From Ophiothrix spiculata (Eukaryota > Echinodermata > Ophiuroidea > Amphilepidida > Ophiotrichidae), in assembly GCA_000969725.1 (NCBI GenBank), contig JXSR01S061946.1: a stretch of DNA of 51,835 nucleotides. One strand, written 5' to 3'. The translations under genes and the position numbers were made by a program. The notes below the pieces were generated by a model, which worked only from the letters and a program-made list of their open reading frames with translations, was not told where the DNA came from and made no database searches. Shown here piece by piece: positions 37,101 to 43,100 of the stretch. The stretch's first letter is position 1. Every line of letters starts with the position of its first letter.

Positions 37101-40100
37101 CCCGAGACCATGGTTTCAAAAATTGATGTCCTACACCCCTACCTAAATCAAAGTCGAGTGCCCCATCGACTAACAAAGTATGTGATTAAATCGAAGAATT
37201 GTACAATGCCCAAATGTTTGTTCTTTCCCCAGGAGTCATATCAAGACATATCCTTCGTACATGATGCTTAAATTTTTATGTATGTGAAAAATGTATTTTT
37301 TTAAAAAATCAACATATCTGTTTTGTCTTTTCTGCATTCATTCAGCCTCTCGCCTGACATCAGTAGTGTATTCAGCCGGTGCTGGTGGTCTCAGCAGGAG
37401 TGCCAGTAGTGCAGGGGAGAGAGCCAGCAGTAGTTACCAAATGCATGCCTTGCCTAAACGTGCCGAGACCTTCAGTGGATTTGACCATACCACAGCTGGT
37501 AGGTGTCATCGATAATGTTACCTTGCAAGAGGAGAAAAGTTCCCAAGTTTTTTATAAGATGCTGGCTTGTTAGAAAGAAAAAAACTTTTCCAGAAATTTA
37601 ATTCAGGAATTTTGAAAATGTTAAAATCTCTAGAAATTTTGGGGAAAGTGGCCTCAAAATCTGATCAAAATGTTGGTAAAATCTGGACAGGGACAGCGTA
37701 ATGCAAAATTGTAGTGATTTTCACAAGCTATGATTGGAAACTTCTTGAAAATGCAAAGTTGCCAGTTCAATATTTTGGTTCCCAGCAGTTCATGTGTAAT
37801 ATACTCTTATGGAACTACAGTTTGTGTCTGGAACCATCACAGCATAATCAGCATTTAAGATAGACGATTCCTTGAGAGTGACCATTTTCACGGAACCAAA
37901 ATATATATCTGTTTTGAACACAGCAGAAGTAGTCACTTAAAGATGATCGCGGTGTTAATTTAGAGGGCAGTGTTTCATAATTTGTTGGTCAGTGGAGGGA
38001 AGATCTTGACAAAATGCGTGTGTGGTAACTAAGCGCTCATACACAAAACGCAAATTATACTCGCACTTGTTATTTACGCATTGTCTGACCGATAAGCGCC
38101 GAACAACACGAAAAATACCGCGAAATAGTATATTTTTACATCTGTGAAAAAAAGAGTAATTAATATAATTTGTTACACCTATCTCTATCATCTATCATAT
38201 ATTTGTACATTTTTAATTTTGTAAATAAATATATATTTTTTTCAATTGATTGTTATTAATTATATCCAACTTTGTGCATTCCTTCCCAGGAGCAGGTGTC
38301 AAAAGGCGGTTTACCACAGAAAACAAAGAAACAGACCGGCTAAGTGGAAGCTTTCCCAACCTGTCTCCAAACATGCCATCAGACGTAGTAGATGGTGGGA
38401 TCCCCGGTAGTCCCCAGGGGTCCAATCCCAACCTGGCCAGTACCGACAATCTTAGTATAGGATCGGGACCCAAGACACCTGTTACAAGTCCAACTGCCAG
38501 TGAAAGTAGTAGGAAGGTGAGCTCAAGCTTCATTTTGATTTGTAGTTATTAGTTATAATTATTGTCTTATTATTAGCAATATAAGTGGATTCTGGACACC
38601 TTCAACAACTCATGGTATCTTTTTATACTGGAGCACGCTGTTGTTGATTTCTGATGAATCCACAGTTGATATTCAAATAAGCGCACAAGCTTCATGGCAT
38701 AGATATGCACACGATAGGAACATAGCCAATGTTATTGTATTAAAATGGTATTGTTGTTCTTTAAAACATGATTTTAGTTAGAGGTGACACCAAAATTTTT
38801 TGGACAGAGTAAACAAAAATTCAAGTGCAGGGCCCTATTGTTTTTAAATGCATCCCCTACCCTGGATTTTTGTGTTCTTTATCCCCAACCCTGAGTTTTT
38901 GTATTCTTTATCCAATTAAATTTTGTTCTACCTTAAGTGGATCTTATTTCCATGTTAATTGGTAAAACTCTCGCTTCCAAGCCATGTAGAATCTCAATCA
39001 CTTGTGTGATCAGCTTGTTGAAAAAAAATATATCTTTTAAATATTACAAGCATCACGTGCAGATTTTAATTATGTCTCTCATCCTTTGTTCGCAGGATTT
39101 TGAAACCCAAGAATCCGTGTCCAGCCAGGACAGTTCTGGGTTGCGGCTCGGCTCCCAGACTGCTCTCAATCAAGTACAAGAGGGACTAGTAGGAACAAAT
39201 AACTTTAACCAGCAAAATTCACATATGTTCACCAAAGAGCAGCTTGCTTGTGCTAATTTATTACTCCAGCATCTGAATTCATTATTGGTGAGTATACTAA
39301 ATTAGATATCAGCTAGTAGTTTCAAGTTTTAATAATTGAGAACTAGAAGGGAACACCACCTAGGTCAATAGATTTGTTTATGAGAAATACAACTTTTTAG
39401 TATTATTCATTTTTAAGCTTTGTCTGGGTCATATGGTAAATTTGTTATTTAAATGTGCATGTGAAAAGTGCAGTTTTGATAACATGAGCACAAAGTGCCT
39501 TGCCCAAGGACACAACACGTTGGAACGAGCTGGGCTCGAACTCACAACCTATGGATTACGAGATAGGCGCTTTATCCACTCGATCACACATGCTCCTCCG
39601 GGTTTTGTCTTTCACACACAAGGTCTTTCTGGTGTAACCGAAGGAAATATAAAGGAGTAATGCTGTTCGTGGCCATTTTGATTTGACCGCCGTGTAAATC
39701 CTATGGGATTTCATCCATCTTGGATTGTCACTCATGGAGGGCAAGTTATTGTACCTTTGGCATTTTACAACCACGTGTGCTAATATACTCCAAGACTCCT
39801 CAAAATGGAATTAGCTGAAATTGGCGTGTCTAGCTCAAGAGCAATTCGCAATAGAAGCTACTAAACGGCCAGTCTCGGTTTCCATGTGAAATAAAATCCA
39901 CACGCAGTATATCATGCATCATATGAAGAATTACATGATCTGCCAAGCAATTGGGACTCATTCGGAACTAATCTGGAGGCACAATAACTCTGAGCGATAA
40001 CAATGAGCGACAACAATTGCATTTTTAAATTTTGGTTTTATGGCATGTGGCTGCACACAGGTACACTATAGACCAAACAATAATTTATTGGACAATTTAA

Positions 40101-43100
40101 ACAAAAATCCATGCAGAGGTTGCATTTACAAACAATAGGGCCCTGTACTCTGGATTTATGTTTATAACGTCCAATAAAGTATTGTTTGGCCTATAGGTGG
40201 GTTTTCAAAAGGACAAGTCATGGAGATAGCTACACATCAAAAGTATTTGTGAAGGATGTGTGTGTTTAGTCAATCAGAATTAAAAGCACCAGTTGTAAGA
40301 GGAAAATGGCTGTGTAGATGCCACTTGCATGTGGAAACAGTGGATTAACAAAAGTTTTTTTTGTTTATATTTCAGTCTATCACCACGGTAAAGGACACTG
40401 TATATGAAAGGTACGCTTACACTGGGTTGAAGGGCTCTTACCAGTTTGAATAAGTACATGTATATTAAATTTTCAAGCATGCAGAGTTGCGGATAGTAAA
40501 GAGTGTGTAAAACATGTCGTATACTATGACATTGAGCAGCATGCAAGAAAATAATAAGGATCCATTTTTAGTTTTTAATTAGATTAAATGTGAATAAAGC
40601 AAATTTTCAAAACGAAGTGAGTCTGTAGTGAATGTTTAGAGGCTGCATGCTCGCATAAGTTAATTAGTTGAAGCTGACTGCTGGTTGGTTTCGTGATCAT
40701 AGTTGGAGGCAATGTCCTTTGAAATAATTTATAGAAAAGGGTTCATCCTGCATCAGAGTACTTTAAATCTTAGCCAAGGCCTCCAAAAACCACAAAATCA
40801 GTAGTAAATGGGCAAATATAGAAATGTCTAATCAATCTCCAAGTAACCATCAAGCTTAAAGGTAACATTTAAACATCCTAGCCAACCCCTCGCGAGCATC
40901 TTTTTCACAACCCGTCCATCTCGACTGCGACTGCATCATTTTAGCGAGGCCGACCGGGCTACCTATAAGTTTGTCAAAAAACTTAAAATTTGATTTGGAA
41001 TCATGCAAATATTAGGTAATATATGGTATTTATATACACAATTTTGTGTAACGCAGAAAATCACAGAAACAAGAATATTTGAAAAACAGAATTTTGATTT
41101 TGTAAACGGAGAAATCAAGACTTTAATCTTAGCATCCCTAACAAACTTCAGGGATTATCATTGTTTACCATTTTACATGAAAAATATAGACTTGATGATT
41201 TCAAATCTTATTAACATTTATAGGCCAAACAATAATTTATAGGACAATGTAAACAAAAATCCACATTACAGGGCCCACCGTTGTTTGCAAATGCAACAGC
41301 TACCCTGGATTTTTGTTAACAATGTCCAATAGTTTTTTATTTTGCCTTATAGTAATATGACACTGATTTCTTACACTATCGTGTATATTTTGTCCACAGT
41401 ATGAAAACAGAGCTATTAGAAGCCAACCGAAAAATCGAAACATTAAGTGGAAGCAAAAAACCCAATAGGACAAACTCCAATAGATCCACACCAACGAGTC
41501 CTGCACCTGTTATAGTTACAACACCACCAGTATCAAAACGATTAACAGTAAGTACTTATTATATCATTATTTGAGTTGCCATGGTAACAATATATTGTGC
41601 ATTTTTAGGATTAATCTGATTAATGACTAGATATTCACAATAATGATAATGTCATATAGCAATTACGAAGTTTTGACTTAAATTTGATATTCATAAACTT
41701 TGCTTATTTTTCTCAATTTCAAATGTCTGTCTACGCACATAAGGAAATTCTTTATTAATCAAATCGTAAGTACACTACACTGGTTGGCAAAAAGCATGCC
41801 CGAGTTGCAGGTTTTCGTTGTTGTTCGATTGCATGCGATTGACTATGAATTATATAGGAATGAACTGCAGTGTGTTTCACCAGTTAAGTTTGTTATAGAC
41901 AATTTATGCGTGCATTGATGGAGTGTTGAAACAAGTAAATTGCTCTTTAATGTTCTTTAACTAAATGTTTTAATAATAGCTAATTTAAAATTGAATTTTG
42001 CTAGTTTAATGAAATTCATTTTGATATCATTCAGTGCGATTTAGTAAGTTGAATTTGGCAAAAATGATAGCGTTATGTATCAGTAAAAATGTACATCAAA
42101 TTTGAAATCAATGTTCCCGATTGTTCAATCCAAGTATTTTGTTTCCGTTGACTGTAGGCACACCCCTAGCATGTTTGTGTCCAACCAAAAATGTGAATGG
42201 TTCACATGTGATCTGCACAGTTGGCCATTTTATATCATGTAGTTACCCACCTACCTTGTTATGGAATGTTGATTTATGCAAGATAACAAAACACACTGAA
42301 TTTTCTGCACTGATTTGGACAATAATCACTTGCCCCATCTGGTTATATTCTGATTAATTTGATCGTATGTATGTTCCATTGATTTTGCTGCAGCACACTA
42401 AACTCATGTAAGTCCAGTATAGCATGACATTGTTTATATATTATAATCCATGCATTGTTATTGGAAGTATTTAGAGCTTGGTCACAATAACTCGTACGAA
42501 CAGTAACGAGCTGTGTTTAGTCCATCTAATAGGACCACGCGACGCCCTCGCTGCTCGCTTTGCTCGCTGCTCGTGGTCCTTTTAAACGGACTAAACACTG
42601 CTCGTTACTGTTCGTATGCGTTATTGTGACCAAGCTCTTAATGCTCTTTGCTTTTTTGTATTTGCTTGTCTGTTTTTTTTTTGTTTTTTTTTTTGGGGGG
42701 GGGGGGGATTTTTTACTTGTGTAAAGCGCTTTTCTCAAAACAGAATTAATAATTAGTTTTATTGTCAGAAGTTACAAAATTTTCTTAATTATTACATTTT
42801 TAATGTATATTTATGTCACACATTACTGTTAAATCAAAGCTTCATTGGTAATAGAAATAAGTAAATACAAGCAAAGAAAGTCGTTTAAAATTGTGCAAAA
42901 GTTTGGAGATTTCTCTGAAAAACTTGCATAGGATAATTCTATCATTATGCTCTTAGAATTTTGCCAAAACTTGTTAAAATAAAAGTACACAAGTTCTGAA
43001 TTTGGATTTATTGATTTATTAAGATACAAACATGTTCACAAAACAAATTGAAAGTATTTAAAAATCGTTGCTTTTCATAAAGTGTAAAATGATAGTATTG

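Noticed and set aside
38213..38533. 106-codon minus-strand frame with a hydrophobic start
   Set aside because: It is the antisense shadow of RhoGEF exon 18.
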